DNA from: Ruminococcaceae bacterium UBA1691
GTDB lineage: Bacteria; Bacillota; Clostridia; Oscillospirales; Acutalibacteraceae
Reading direction: 5' to 3'
Assembly: GCA_002320555.1 (NCBI GenBank)
Contig: DCJV01000132.1
Location: forward strand, 34,715-41,180
DNA: 6,466 bases
A program made the translations under genes and the position numbers. Below are positions 6,233-6,466 of this stretch, piece by piece (position 1 is the stretch's first letter; each line of letters begins with the position of its first letter). The notes under the pieces are model-generated. The model saw only the letters and a program-made list of their open reading frames with translations. It was not told where the DNA came from and did no database searches.

Positions 6233-6466
6233 GGTCATATGAGGAACAATTGTGAGGAGATGCGCATTGAATAAGGAAGAGGATGGATCAAGGGGTTTTA
6301 TGATGCACGGCCATCCATCAATCGTTCTTCGAGCAGATTGCAATAAAAACAATGTGCGATATTCTCTATTTTTGTGAAAATAATGCGAAGGCGATGAAAG
6401 TATCACTTTTTCAAGCTTCAATCTATCGGTACCTTTTTCTCAATTTTAGATAAAGATTCCCAAAAT
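6233..6466. other. Intergenic region without a supported gene
   Basis: After the operon terminator the remaining 234 bases are AT-rich and hold no recognisable protein. The only item with a ribosome site is a 36-codon frame from TTG at 6267 to TGA at 6377, preceded by GAGGAG (6254-6259) seven bases upstream. Its product has no hydrophobic or domain character, and I do not call it a gene. Confidence 0.5.
6338..6365 (+). promoter_or_regulatory. Possible promoter for a gene beyond the right edge
   Basis: TTGCAA (6338-6343) and TATTCT (6360-6365) are 16 bases apart on the plus strand in an AT-rich stretch. Both boxes match the sigma-A consensus only in part (four of six each). No plus-strand gene begins before the window ends, so this stays tentative. 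Confidence 0.25.

Noticed and set aside
6267..6377. 36-codon frame from TTG with GAGGAG upstream
   Set aside because: Very short, weak start codon, no recognisable features in the product; the ribosome-like motif may be chance in purine-rich DNA.

Overview
The window reads as chromosomal DNA from a Gram-positive anaerobe of the Clostridia (Bacillota). This is inferred from strong AGGAG-type ribosome binding sites, moderate GC, short AT-rich intergenic regions with sigma-A-like promoters and U-tailed terminators, and the protein families present: a YtvI-like AI-2E family permease, a GPH sugar symporter, and a PAP2 phosphatase of the short Firmicute type. The genus cannot be told from sequence alone. 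No mobile element, CRISPR array, tRNA, rRNA or phage gene is visible.

Layout. Positions 1-182 hold no gene but carry a near-perfect operator-like palindrome at the extreme left edge, probably belonging to a gene outside the window. Positions 183-1412 (minus strand) encode an eight-helix AI-2E family membrane protein. A divergent intergenic region (1413-1656) has a promoter facing each way. Positions 1657-2388 (plus) encode a six-helix membrane protein of unknown function, with its own promoter and a clear terminator at 2410-2447. A long leader (2448-2774) follows, with a cluster of interleaved inverted repeats just before the next gene.

Positions 2775-6157 (plus) look like a three-gene operon closed by a terminator at 6204-6232. 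It encodes a GPH-family cation:sugar symporter, an exported calcineurin-like metallophosphoesterase related to the Dcr2/purple acid phosphatase group, and a membrane PAP2 phosphatase. The intergenic gaps are 72 and 32 bases and contain no terminator. All three products act at or outside the membrane. A simple reading is that phosphorylated small molecules are dephosphorylated outside the cell and the freed sugar or polyol is imported, but the substrate is not visible in the sequence and this link is inference.

The most unusual points are: (1) the PAP2 gene has a strong ribosome binding site but no ATG/GTG/TTG at the expected place; the frame there begins with ATC (or ATT), so it uses a rare start or carries a start-codon change; (2) alternating TTCGG/CCGAA repeats in the symporter leader can form competing hairpins, one with AGGAGG in its loop; (3) the phosphoesterase has Gln in place of the usual His in its first metal motif; (4) the palindrome at the left edge. 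I found no clearly new multi-gene defence or mobile system here.
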